Of a stretch of DNA of 64,000 bases, positions 11,940-21,315 are shown piece after piece (the first letter of the stretch is position 1; the number at the start of each line of letters is the position of its first letter). The translations under genes and the position numbers were made by a program. The DNA is from Cryptomeria japonica. Taxonomy: Eukaryota > Streptophyta > Pinopsida > Cupressales > Cupressaceae. The DNA lies in NCBI RefSeq assembly GCF_030272615.1, contig NC_081413.1, forward strand, positions 337,744,802 to 337,808,801, read 5' to 3'. The notes beneath the pieces were generated by a model. It was not told the origin of the DNA. It did no database searches and saw only the letters and a program-made list of their open reading frames with translations.

Positions 11940-12947
11940 TCTAGGCCTCTCCTATTCATATTTCTACTTTGGAAATACTTAGCAATGTGACAGAATATGT
12001 CGCAAGCATAGCAAACAACATTTCCTTGACTAGGTTTGAATTTCATTTGATTTCCTCTTGATTGTCACTGATTAACAACATGTCCAAACCTACTACATCC
12101 ATAACATTTGACATTTCTCCTATTTTGAAGGTTATTCATCACACTTTTGTATATATTTTCCTTATGGACATACTTATTGCATTTGAAACATTAACCAGTA
12201 AAAGATGGACCAATATTATTTATTATATTTCTACATTGACTAGCCATATGACCAAATTTATTGCAAACAAAACATTTACCATTGAATTTATGAGCATTAG
12301 GTTTCCTTGTCAAAGGCCTTCTTGAGTTTTTCTTCTACTATGCTGATTTAAAGCTTTCACCTTTCTCAAATCCAAGACCTTGAGTATCATTAGGGTTCTT
12401 TTGACTTGCAAGCATCTCATCAAGTTTGGCTGAGATGACCTGAAACTTCTCATTGTGCTCATTTGCAACATCAAGATCATGTCTAAGAAGAAGAATATAT
12501 ATTTCAAGATCTTCCTCATGTTGTCTAGAGTCTTGAAGGTCAAGATTTAGTTGTCCATTCTCACTCTCAAGTCTGCAACATTTTTTAGATTTTTCTTTTA
12601 GTGACTGAGAAATCTTCTCCTCATTCTTCTTCCTTTCTTGAATCCTTTTTGTCAATATCATTACAATGGATTCCATCTCATTCTTCTGGACTGCATTAGC
12701 TCTAGCAAGTTTGTCACATTCTTCTATATTTTCCTTCAAGGCTTCTTCATCAATACTTTGACTTTGTTTCTGCTTGATGAACAAGCTCCTTTCTCCTCTC
12801 CCTTGACTTGTTCAATTGATCCTTCAAAGTTTCAATGAAGTTATCAACATCCTTAAGGTTTACTTTCACTTTCCAGACCTCATCTTGTGCTTGATCAAGA
12901 TCCTAAAGTGCTACAACAAGTTGCTGCTCTAGACTACTAGAATCCAT
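11940..12947 (-). pseudogene. Element A ORF1: coiled-coil protein with four CCHC knuckles (decayed)
   Basis: The probable start, at about 12947, reads MDSSSLEQQLVVAL. A long helical Glu/Lys-rich segment (12784-12338) with heptad character follows. Four knuckle-like motifs follow at about 12290-11970: CFVCNKFGHMASQC (intact), CFKCNKYVHKEN (last Cys lost), CYGCSRFGHVVNQ (then a stop) and CYACDIFCHIAKYF (last Cys lost). This matches the layout in B and C. It is gag-like, probably RNA- and multimer-forming by analogy with gag. It is inactivated by stops and lost cysteines. Confidence 0.65.
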
Positions 12948-12949
12948 TC

Positions 12950-12954
12950 ATTCA
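12950..12954. repeat. Target site duplication of element J, left copy (ATTCA)
   Basis: ATTCA sits directly before the TG of the left LTR and is repeated at 18854-18858 directly after the CA of the right LTR. A 5-bp duplication is typical of Copia integration. Confidence 0.9.
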
Positions 12955-13270
12955 TGTAGGATTTGAGAAATACAAATCCACAGAACCCAAAGAAACCTAC
13001 ATGCAAGAAACGTGTCACAGAGAAAGAGAGAACGAAACAAGGGTTTTGGCTCTGACAAAGTGAAAAGATTTATTATCAGAGAAAAATGAATCAAGAATAT
13101 GACAATAATACAAGAGATCAATCCTTATAAAGGAGATCAACACCGAAAGGAAAACCTAACCCTAAGGTGAGAGCATTTAATAATTAAATATTAATTATTA
13201 AATGACTAATATATGCATAAAGTGAAATCTTAAGAGGAGAGTAAAGTTAATTAATTACTTTACTCTAACA
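12955..13270 (-). repeat. Element J 3' LTR
   Basis: It begins TGTAGGATTTGAGAAATAC and ends ACTTTACTCTAACA on the plus strand. It is near-identical to 18536-18853. A TTTATAAG TATA-type motif on the minus strand lies in the matching position of both copies. Confidence 0.93.
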
Positions 13271-13279
13271 CCCCCCCTT
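13271..13279 (-). promoter_or_regulatory. Element J polypurine tract
   Basis: Read on the minus strand, AAGGGGGGG directly abuts the 3' LTR. This is the plus-strand primer expected at this position. Confidence 0.85.
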
Positions 13280-13476
13280 AAGATGAGCTACAATGAAGAA
13301 GAAAGCAAAGGAACTACAATGCAATAAAGGGTCCCGGCAACAAGGCCTGATCAGGTACCCGAATACAAGAAAATCTCTATAAAGCGGAGTAAAGGAGAAA
13401 ACCTAGTGGGAAAAAACTCCTCTCCAAAAAGAGATAAAGAATCATGCTGAAAAGAAAACATGAAGGAAGGAAGGCC

Positions 13477-16400
13477 TCACTGAGACCCCCCAAGGACAAC
13501 TTCCTTCACCCCAAGCATGGAGTGCAACTGAAGATAGCGCGGAGATGCCAAAGGTTTAGTGAAGATGTCTGCAACCTGCTCCTCTGTAGGAATGTACTCC
13601 AAGATGAGAGAACCATCCTGAATCAACTGCCTGATGAAGTGCATGTGGATTTCAATGTGCTTTGTCCGCTGATGCTCCACTGGGTTGCGAGAAATGTGAA
13701 TGGCACTTTGATTGTCACACCAAAGAATAGTGGGACAATCTAGAGGAAACCCAAACTCTGTCATCAACTGCCGAAGCCATAAAACCTCCTGACTGGCTAA
13801 CACTACTGCTCGGTACTCAGCCTCTGTAGATGATAATGCAATAGCAAATGGCTTCTTGCAAGACCATGTGATAGGACCAGAACCAAGGCAAAAAACAAAG
13901 CCAGAAGTAGACTTCCGATCATTGACATCACTAGCCCAATCAGAGTCAGTGAAGCTAATGATGTGAGGGGATCTTGAAGTGTAGTGAATGCCATAATGAG
14001 TGGTGCCCCGAATGTACCTCAAAATACATTTGGCTACTTGCCAATGGCTCTCATGAGGATCATGGGAGAACCGAGAGACAAGGCCAACCACAAAGGAAAG
14101 ATCAGGATGAGAATGTGTCAGGTACAACAAACTGCCAACCAACTGCCTGTATAAAGTGGGGTCTACTGAAGGAGTAGAGCAAGTGGAAGACAAAACAACA
14201 CCTGACTGAAATGGAGTGGGGGCAAACTTGCAATCAAGCATGCCAAATCGCTGAAGCATATCAAGAGAATACTTCTCCTGAAATATGGAAATCCCATCCG
14301 AAGACTGAATAACCTGTAGACCCAAAAAGAAGTGCAAGAGACCAAGATCTGTCATCTCAAACTGCTCCATCAAGGCTCTCTGAACACGCTGAATCATGGA
14401 GGATGAGCTACCTGTAAGGATGAGATCATCTACATATAGCACAAGAATCAAAAGATCACCCTCTTGACGCTGAATATACACTGTGTGATCGGAATGACAG
14501 CATGTGAAGTGAGAGGAAAGCAGGAAAGAGTCCATCTTCTCATACCAAGCCCTGGGGGCTTGTTTGAGACCATACAATGAATGGCGAAGTTTGCAAACCA
14601 AAGAAGTGTCCTGCACAAATCCCTAAGGCTGCTCCATATAGATCTCCTCATGTAGGTCTCCATGCAAGAAGGCACTCTTCACATCCATCTGAAACACTAT
14701 CCATCCCTATGAAGCTGCAAGTGAAAGTACCAGGCGTATAGAATTCATCTTGGCGACAGGAGAAAAGGTCTCAGAGTAGTCAATACCCTCTACCTGAGAA
14801 AACCCCTTCGCAACAAGACGGGCCTTATACTTATCAATAGAACCATCTACAGCATACTTGGTACGATACACCCACTTGCACCAAACCAACTTTCTTCTCT
14901 TAGGAAGAGGACAAAGATCCCAAGTATGATTCTTCATTAGAGAAGAATACTCCTCATCCATGGCCCTATCCCACTCAAGGTGTCCTGTTGCCTCTGAAAA
15001 CTTTTGAGGATCATCTGAAATGGCATGACTCAAAAGACTAGAACCAGATGTCTAAGCACAAGTGCGACGAGTATATGAAGGATCACCTGCCAAAGAACCA
15101 GCTGCATCAACAGTATAACGGGCCTACCTTGGCAAAGACGGAGCAACTGGTGGTGGTGGAGAAGGTGGATCATCATCTACATCATCCTCAAGAGATGAAG
15201 AGGAAGGAGTAGGCAATGAGGGAGAAGCTGGTGATGGAGAATCCATCTAAGGATAGAGCTCATCAAACTGGACATCCCGCCGAAACAAGACCTCTCTGGA
15301 ATCAGGATCAAACAACCTGTGTGCCTTAACATCCTCACAGTAGCCAACAAATATGAGTGGTCAGCTCTTCCTCTCCATGGCTTTCCGCTGAGCATCAGGA
15401 ATAAATGCCCAAGCCTCACTACCCAAAACTCGGAATGTAGAAACATCAGGCTTGACATGGGTCCAAGCCTCCTCAGGAGTCATATGTCGCAATGCCTTAT
15501 GAGGCATCCGATTCTGAATATAATTGGCACAATTGACTGCCTTAGCCCAAAATGAAGAACTCATAGCTTGAGACTGTATCATACAATTTGCCATCTCCCG
15601 TAAGGTTTTGTTCTTTCTCTCAACAACACCATTCTACTGAGGGGTGTAAGGAACTATAAATTGATGCTGTAAACCATGCTCAGTGCAAAAATCTCTAAAA
15701 GCCTGATTAACATACTCCCCCCCATTATCTGTGCATATCCTCCTGATAGAAAGTCCAGATTGCTTCTCCACAAATGTCTTAAAAATTCTGAATGAGTCAA
15801 AGACATCAGACTTGTACTAAAGAAAGTACACCCATGTACATTTGGAGAAGTCATCAATAAAAGTGAGCACATAACAGGCCCCTAAAAAGGAAGGAGTTGG
15901 AAAGGACATAAGATCATTGTGTACCAACTCTAGGGCTGCCCTAGCACGAGAGGCTCGACCCTTAGGAAAAGGATCTCGATGATGTTTGCCAAGGACACAA
16001 CCACGAAATACACCATCAGTACAAGAAATATGTGGAAGCCCAATCACAAGTTCCTGTGTACTCATCTGTTGTAGGTATCTGTAATTGACATGGCCAAAAC
16101 GCTCATGCCAAAGCCTGCTCACTGAATCTGCATGTGCTATAAGAGAGGAACCAACAGTGTTTGAACTCTCAAAGCCATCAAAACTATATAAGTGAGATGC
16201 AGAATCCACACTCCCAGTAGCCACAACCAAGTTAGGATCATGAAGATCTCGAATAACCACATCATGAGGTGAGAACTCAACTGTCTTACCAGAGCTAGAG
16301 TGGCAAATCTGATAAACAAATAGAAGGTTTGTCAAAATGTCAGGAACCAAAAGCACATCCTGTAGACAACCACCATCCAATGAAACAGTACTGGAACCCT

Positions 16401-17487
16401 GAACGGAAAGTTGTGCTGAGTCACCAACTACAATATGTCTAGTGCTTGTAGGGGCAAGAGTGGTGACCAAATCCTCTGTGTGTGTCATACGGTGAGAGGC
16501 ACTAGAATCTAGAATCCAAGTGGATGCTGAGGACAATGCTCGTGTAGAAAGAGCATGACCTTTCCCTGTGGGTTGTGAAGGAGGCTGAGGTGCACTGATA
16601 TTATGCTGCTGCATGGCTTCCTCCAAAGCCTCTAAACATTTCCAACACCTGGAAACGAGATGTCCTTCCTTGCCACAAAAACTGCAAGGATCACCAGATT
16701 TCTTCTTAGTCTTGGAGGAAGACTCACCAGACTTTGAAGATTTGCCCTATTTAGAATTGGACTATGGTTTTGAATCAAACTTAGGTGGTGGCTTGGAGGG
16801 ATTCTCACTAGCCTCTGAATCTTTCTTAGGCTTTGGTTTCTGCTTCTATTTTCTTTTGGAGGACTGGGCTACCAATGCTTGGTTTTGTGAACCTGAAAGT
16901 GAATCCAACTACTTAAGCTTAGCTTGCTCACAAGTCAGATGATCACAAAAGACCTCAAAAGAAGGCATGACATGTCGAGCACCCAAGGCATCCATGGTGG
17001 AATAGAAGGTCGAATAGAAGATCTGAAATGGACCCCGAAGCTTGGAGAGGATCAGGAAAACGCACTCTGTATCAGTCTTAGTCTTACCACAACCCTACAA
17101 GATAGATCTTTTCTGTTTGAACTTCATCAGAAAGTCCTCAATAGAGGGAAATGAATCAGGTACTAAGGAAGTTAACTCTGCCTCAAGCTGCAAAGCTCTG
17201 AACTCATTGATAGTACCAAAAAGTCCATCAAACTTGGTCCAAATGGCTCGAGGAGTGAGACAACCCTCAAGATGAAACTGGAGACTGTCGGAAATGTGTA
17301 AAGCCATCAATCCCATAGCCTGATCCATATTGTTCCTGTGCTGCATAACCTCAAAGGGACGTGTCAACTGAGGTTGAACCTCATCCAAACAGGACCATAA
17401 CCCTCGAGACTGGAGAAGAGTCATCATGCGACCCTTCCAAGTGTGGTAATTATGCGGTGTGAGAGATTCAATAGGTTTGTCGGCCAT
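13477..17487 (-). pseudogene. Element J Copia gag-pol polyprotein, one frame with several nonsense codons
   Basis: The start at 17487 opens MADKPIESLTPHNYHTWKG, a typical Copia gag N-terminus. A CCHC knuckle (CSFCGKEGHLVSRC) lies at 16637-16687. The protease site at about 16509 reads DSSA, where DSGA is usual. Integrase follows: LWHERFGH near 16112 is intact, but the Cys pair before GCVLGK has lost its first Cys. The catalytic Asp is in LVHNDL at about 15915. RT starts with the EWDRAMDEEYSSL region near 14980 and has YVDD at 14436-14425. RNase H has DSDWA at about 13947. All open segments share one frame, so stops, not frameshifts, disable it. The product would run to about 1,337 codons, normal for Copia. 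Confidence 0.92.
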
Positions 17488-17880
17488 CCTTTGAACTGTG
17501 CCTCAACTGCTCTAAATTTTTTAATTATTATTAAGTGGTCTTTCAGAACTAGACAAAAGATGCAGAAGGGGTTTGGTTGTTTTGTTTTGGTGTTTGTAGA
17601 TTCTGGTTTTCTAATGTAAATAACAAAAAGCAAGAAAAAAACCCCCCCATAATGCAAAAGACTAATCCCCAGTACAAACTGAAAGCCTGAAAATGATAGA
17701 AAGCAGTAACTAATTGAGACAAAATTTTGAGCACCCTCGGAGTGCAAAAAGGCTCATCGGACTTTGACTACAAAAAAATGCAATAAAACTAGAGAAATAT
17801 GAAAAAATTCCTACACCATTAGAACGGGCTCGGATTCAGCTTTCCAACACCTATTTTTTTTTTGAAAAACGGAGATCGGA

Positions 17881-18300
17881 CGCCCGATTTATGCCCGATT
17901 TTGTAAAACAGCTCCAAAAAGGCCCAGATGGGCCCTTATAGCCCTCAAGGGCTTAAAAAAAGAGGCCCCTGGTCCACCAATTGACCAGGAGCTGGCACAA
18001 GGGGCTGGTGGTGTGGGGGTGGCACCGCTGGTGCTGGTGGAGAGCGAGAGGTGGGTTGGCAGCGCAGGGAGCGCGGGTCCGCTGGGCGGCGCGGCGGTGG
18101 CTGCCTGGCCGCGACCGATTGTTACTGCCGGCGGCGGTGGCCGGGCAGTGGCCATCGGGCTGCACACCGGCGGCGCATTGTTTAAAATGGTGGTGCCCTT
18201 TTTTTAAAAAAAACTGTGTTTGTTTTTTTGATTTTTTGTGATTTTTTTTCCTCGAACTGCGTGCCTTGGGGCCATACGGCCCTAGGGCAAAATTTTTTTG
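17881..18300 (-). other. Element J 5' leader with a GC-rich core (17990-18180)
   Basis: Between the PBS and the gag start lies about 1 kb of leader. The 17990-18180 core is strongly GC- and CpG-rich (GGCGGCGCGGCGGTGG type), while its flanks are AT-rich with T and A runs. It can be read open on both strands with Pro/Ala-rich or Gly/Trp-rich products, which is a composition effect. A structured leader or a captured GC-rich host fragment is possible. Confidence 0.6.
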
Positions 18301-18523
18301 CCTTCTGGAGCAACTGTGTCCGAATCGGACGAATTTTATATGAAAATAGGGGTTTTTGGGCACTGCAAGCTCAACGGTGAGGTCCGTTTGGGCTCAAGGT
18401 GCACCAAAAAAAAAGTACTCCCCTATTCCAAAATTAAAAAAAAGAAGACAAACACAGATCTGATGCAACCAAAACCTAGATCTCAAAATCTTTCAAAAGT
18501 CTGAACAAGTTGTAGTAGATATG

Positions 18524-18535
18524 GCTCTGATACCA
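18524..18535 (-). promoter_or_regulatory. Element J primer-binding site
   Basis: The minus strand reads TGGTATCAGAGC immediately after the 5' LTR. This is a perfect initiator-Met tRNA complement. Confidence 0.93.
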
Positions 18536-18853
18536 TGTAGGATTTGAGAAATACAAATCCACAAAACCCAAAGAAACTTTCATGCAAGAAACCTATCACA
18601 GAGAAAGAGAGAGAACGAAACAAGGGTTTTGGCTCTAACAAAGTGAAAAGATTTATTATCAGAGAAAAATGAATCAAGAATATGACAATAATACAAGAGA
18701 TCAATCCTTATAAAGGAGATCAACACCAAAAGGAAAACCTAACCCTAAGGTGAGAACATTTAATAATTAAATATTAATTATTAAATGACTAATATATGCA
18801 TAAAGTGAAATCTTAAGAGGAGAGTAAAGTTAATTAATTACTTTACTCTAACA
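18536..18853 (-). repeat. Element J 5' LTR (promoter-bearing)
   Basis: This is the partner of 12955-13270. A TATA-type motif TTTATAAG lies on the minus strand at 18714-18707. U3 would be the right end and U5 the left end, adjoining the PBS. Confidence 0.93.
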
Positions 18854-18858
18854 ATTCA
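18854..18858. repeat. Target site duplication of element J, right copy (ATTCA)
   Basis: It matches 12950-12954 exactly. Confidence 0.9.
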
Positions 18859-18907
18859 CTTTCCTGGATTCTCCTCAAGTTGTTAGGCTTCTTCCAAGGA
18901 ACTAGAC

Positions 18908-18919
18908 TATAGTACCAAT
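18908..18919 (-). promoter_or_regulatory. Element A primer-binding site (degenerate)
   Basis: The minus strand after the LTR reads ATTGGTACTATAGTC. Compared with the ATTGGTATCAGAGC of element H this is a decayed initiator-Met type site in the right place. Confidence 0.6.
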
Positions 18920-20043
18920 TGTTGGAATCAAGGAACACTGAGAGGGTGGGGTGAATCAATGTTCTATAATTTTTAACATTCTTAGTATATCTTTTAAACC
19001 ACTTGATGAAAATGAATAAAAATAAAGTGTGGAAACACAAAGCAAACAACAATAACACCATAACACCAAGATGTTTACGTGGTAACTTAGTTAAGGGAAA
19101 AAACATGGTGGGATTCAAACCCACAATATTAATATACTATGTTAGAAGTATAAAAATATTACATAAGGGGAATTCTCATGCATTCAGGCACACTACCTAG
19201 AGCTCACTGCTCAATTACAAGTAAGAGCTACAACCTCAGAAGGCTCACTACCTTACAAAATGATTATAAAGTATTACAAAAAGGTTTGAACTATTGAATA
19301 GCATCAAAAAATGCCTAAGTATAGTTTTTGTCGAGTACAAAATACATGATCCTACTCTACTCTGCTACTCTGCTCTATTTTGATATTCTGCATTATACTG
19401 GAGCACTAATCTTTCAACCGTGCATGTGAAACTGCACATAATCACTCATACATACTTCACACATCACCATCAATACGCCAAATGATCAATATCAATTAGT
19501 CTTATATATCCACAACATTAATTTAGATCAATTCCATGTTGGCCCAAAAAATACATAACACGCAACATGGACTGTATTACCCAAGTAGGTTCAATCCGAT
19601 CTAAAAACAACCAAGCAAACCAAAATAGATTGTCCACACATTTGTCACATGTCACCTCAACAACCTCAAACACACAAACCACCAAAATAACTCCACACAA
19701 TCTGCATAACAAATCTTCACACGCTACTGCCAATGAACATTGTTCTACCATAAAACTATCTACCAGATCTTCCAACTTACTCAATTCTCAACTCTAGAGC
19801 ACACAAACCTAGAATAAGGCATATTACATGCCTACAATGCATCTATGGCATCTGCAACTGCAAATACTCAACACAACTAATCTGCTAATCAAATATTGTA
19901 CACTCTGTTAGATGACCTGTTCTTCTCACTGGACCTCAAACATTCTTCCGGTATGAATGAATTATGAATTACGGATTGCATATTTGACACTAGTTGCCAT
20001 CAATGACAACATTTGATCATCAATGTAGTGTCTCTTTCCAACA
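18920..20043 (-). repeat. Element A 5' LTR (1,124 bp)
   Basis: It has TGTTGG...CCAACA termini. The plus-strand left end carries CACTGAGAGGGTGGGGTGAATCA, the U5 signature shared with B, C and D. On the minus strand this is a C-rich tract close to the 3' end. The minus-strand U3 start contains GTCATTGATGGCAACTAG, matching the U3 start of element H (GTCATTGATGCCAACACTAG). A TATATAAG motif on the minus strand lies at 19508-19501. No second copy remains. Confidence 0.85.
19501..19508 (-). promoter_or_regulatory. TATA box of the element A LTR
   Basis: TATATAAG on the minus strand lies about 535 bp into the LTR from its U3 end. This is a plausible transcription-start position for an LTR of this length. 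Confidence 0.55.
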
Positions 20044-20323
20044 ACCTTAACTCATAAGGAATCTTAACGAAATCACCTTTAATATGCACCCAATTAAGAG
20101 TGTATACCATAGTACTCACAACTTCTCTCCAATAGATATACAAAGCATTTCCTTCAATCATCATGGCTTTAGTAGATTCCCGAATTGTCATGTTCTTCCT
20201 TTCCAAAATACCATTCTGCTAAGGGGTCCACAGGGTAGATAACTATCTCTTCACCGCATGCTCTTCAAAAAAAAAATTGAACTCACCAGAAGTAAATTCA
20301 CCACCTCTGTCAGATCTCAAATA
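20044..20323 (-). pseudogene. Element F: Copia integrase core/C-terminal fragment (left piece)
   Basis: The minus strand encodes RSDRGGEFTSGEF (at the right edge), then ERKNMTIRESTKAMM, YWREVVSTMVYTLN and KIPYELRL. These correspond in order to the element H segments RSDHGG, ERKNITILDVVRTMM, YWREAVSTTIYTFN and KTPYELWF. The fragment ends where element A is inserted. It continues, across element B, at 27010. F and H are copies of one Copia family. Confidence 0.85.
20319..20323. repeat. Target site duplication of element B, left copy (AAATA)
   Basis: AAATA precedes the TG of the left LTR and recurs at 27010-27014 after the right LTR. Skipping B and one copy restores collinearity of the F integrase frame. 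Confidence 0.9.
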
Positions 20324-21119
20324 TGTTAGGATTTTCAAAGATACTGAGAGGGGGGGTGAATCAGTATCTAACAGTATATCAAATTACTTGATTTAAAACA
20401 TGAAAAGCATATTAAAACTGAGTACCGGTAAACTAGAAATAATGCAGTAAATAAGAACAATAACAACAACATGAGAAGCACACCATAACATAGTATTTTA
20501 ATGAGGAAAACCGATGTGGGAAAAACCTCAGTGGGATTTGTGACCCACAATATTCACTTACTAGCCAATAAGGGTATATTACTCTTACAATTGGGGCCTG
20601 CACATGCAGGAAGGCCAAGTGCCTAGAGCTCACTGCTCAATTACAAAAGAAGTCTCAGTGACTTACAAAAATGGATTATACTAATCCAATGTTTTGTACT
20701 GCTTTAGATTAGCATCCGCTATGCTAGATTTAGTACTGGTTTAAGCTCTGCTACAACATAAACCCTTAACCAACAATTCACATATTAGGTCTGCTATTAC
20801 TTTTCCATACTTCGCATCCTATCTCTTGTCTTCAAAATGATCTACAATGATCTCATACATATATGAGTCATATTACAATCCACCATGTTGGCTTACAAAA
20901 GATTTTACAATTAATTACAAAATATATTAATACAAAATTGTTGTCGGTCAGGATGTTGATATTCTTCCTTTTCGCTACCAGTGTACTGTGTGTCGGTGTA
21001 GAGTCTGTCGGTGTCGGTGCCTGTTTCTACCTACCGGTATCACATGATTGCAAGGTTGCCATCAATGACAATACCTTCAATCACCTACAATTTCTCATTG
21101 GAGTGTGCATTTTCCAACA
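20324..21119 (-). repeat. Element B 3' LTR
   Basis: It has TGTTAGG...CCAACA ends. The plus-strand text near 20342 (CTGAGAGGGGGGGTGAATCA) is the family U5 signature. GTCGGT occurs several times between 20942 and 21030, which is ACCGAC on the element's sense strand, inside U3. Confidence 0.92.
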
Positions 21120-21137
21120 ATCTCCCCCTTTGGCATT
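21120..21137 (-). promoter_or_regulatory. Element B main polypurine tract
   Basis: The minus strand reads TGCCAAAGGGGGAGAT directly before the 3' LTR. Confidence 0.88.
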
Positions 21138-21285
21138 GATGGCAACACTCATGAGAAAAATTCAGGAATGCATCCGAAAACTGAAGTCCAAAAAATCTTT
21201 GCCAAAAAATTGTATGTCCAAAAATGTGTGCTTCCTCTGAGCAGATAATCTCTACTTCCTTCTGACCATTTTTATCATCACACTA

Positions 21286-21306
21286 CTCCCCCTTTGACAT
21301 CAATGA
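21286..21306 (-). promoter_or_regulatory. Element B second polypurine tract
   Basis: The minus strand reads TGATGTCAAAGGGGGAGTAG about 165 bp upstream of the main tract. The same duplicated arrangement occurs in C and D. Multiplied tracts are a reported feature of Sirevirus-type Copia elements, so this supports that affiliation. Confidence 0.75.
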
Positions 21307-21315
21307 CAAAGGTTG

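Larger units (their letters stand above)
12955..18853 (-). mobile_element. Element J: full-length Copia retrotransposon (minus strand)
   Basis: LTRs of 316 and 318 bp lie at 12955-13270 and 18536-18853, both with TGTAGG...CTAACA termini. They differ at roughly ten positions. The 5-bp target duplication is ATTCA. The PBS is at 18524-18535 and the polypurine tract at 13271-13279. One polyprotein frame runs 17487-13477 in the order gag, protease, integrase, RT, RNase H, which is the Copia order. It inserted into the 5' leader of element A just upstream of ORF1. It is dead because of nonsense codons. Confidence 0.95.
10040..20043 (-). mobile_element. Element A: truncated pol-less Copia-type LTR element, interrupted by element J
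   Basis: Element A runs on the minus strand. Its 5' LTR is 18920-20043, followed by a degenerate PBS. ORF1 starts at about 12947 and ORF2 at 11349. Element J separates the leader from ORF1. The rest of ORF2, the polypurine tract and the 3' LTR are missing at the 10039 junction. ORF1 and ORF2 are homologous to those of B and C. No reverse transcriptase, integrase or protease is seen. A is inserted into the integrase region of element F, and its target duplication cannot be checked. Confidence 0.75.

Noticed and set aside
13444-13743. Plus-strand 99-codon frame over the J 3' end
   Set aside because: It is antisense to the well-supported RNase H region of element J.
17953-18363. Pro/Ala-rich open frames in the element J leader
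   Set aside because: Both strands are open through a GC-rich island, and the frames lie between PBS and gag. They are treated as leader composition, not genes.
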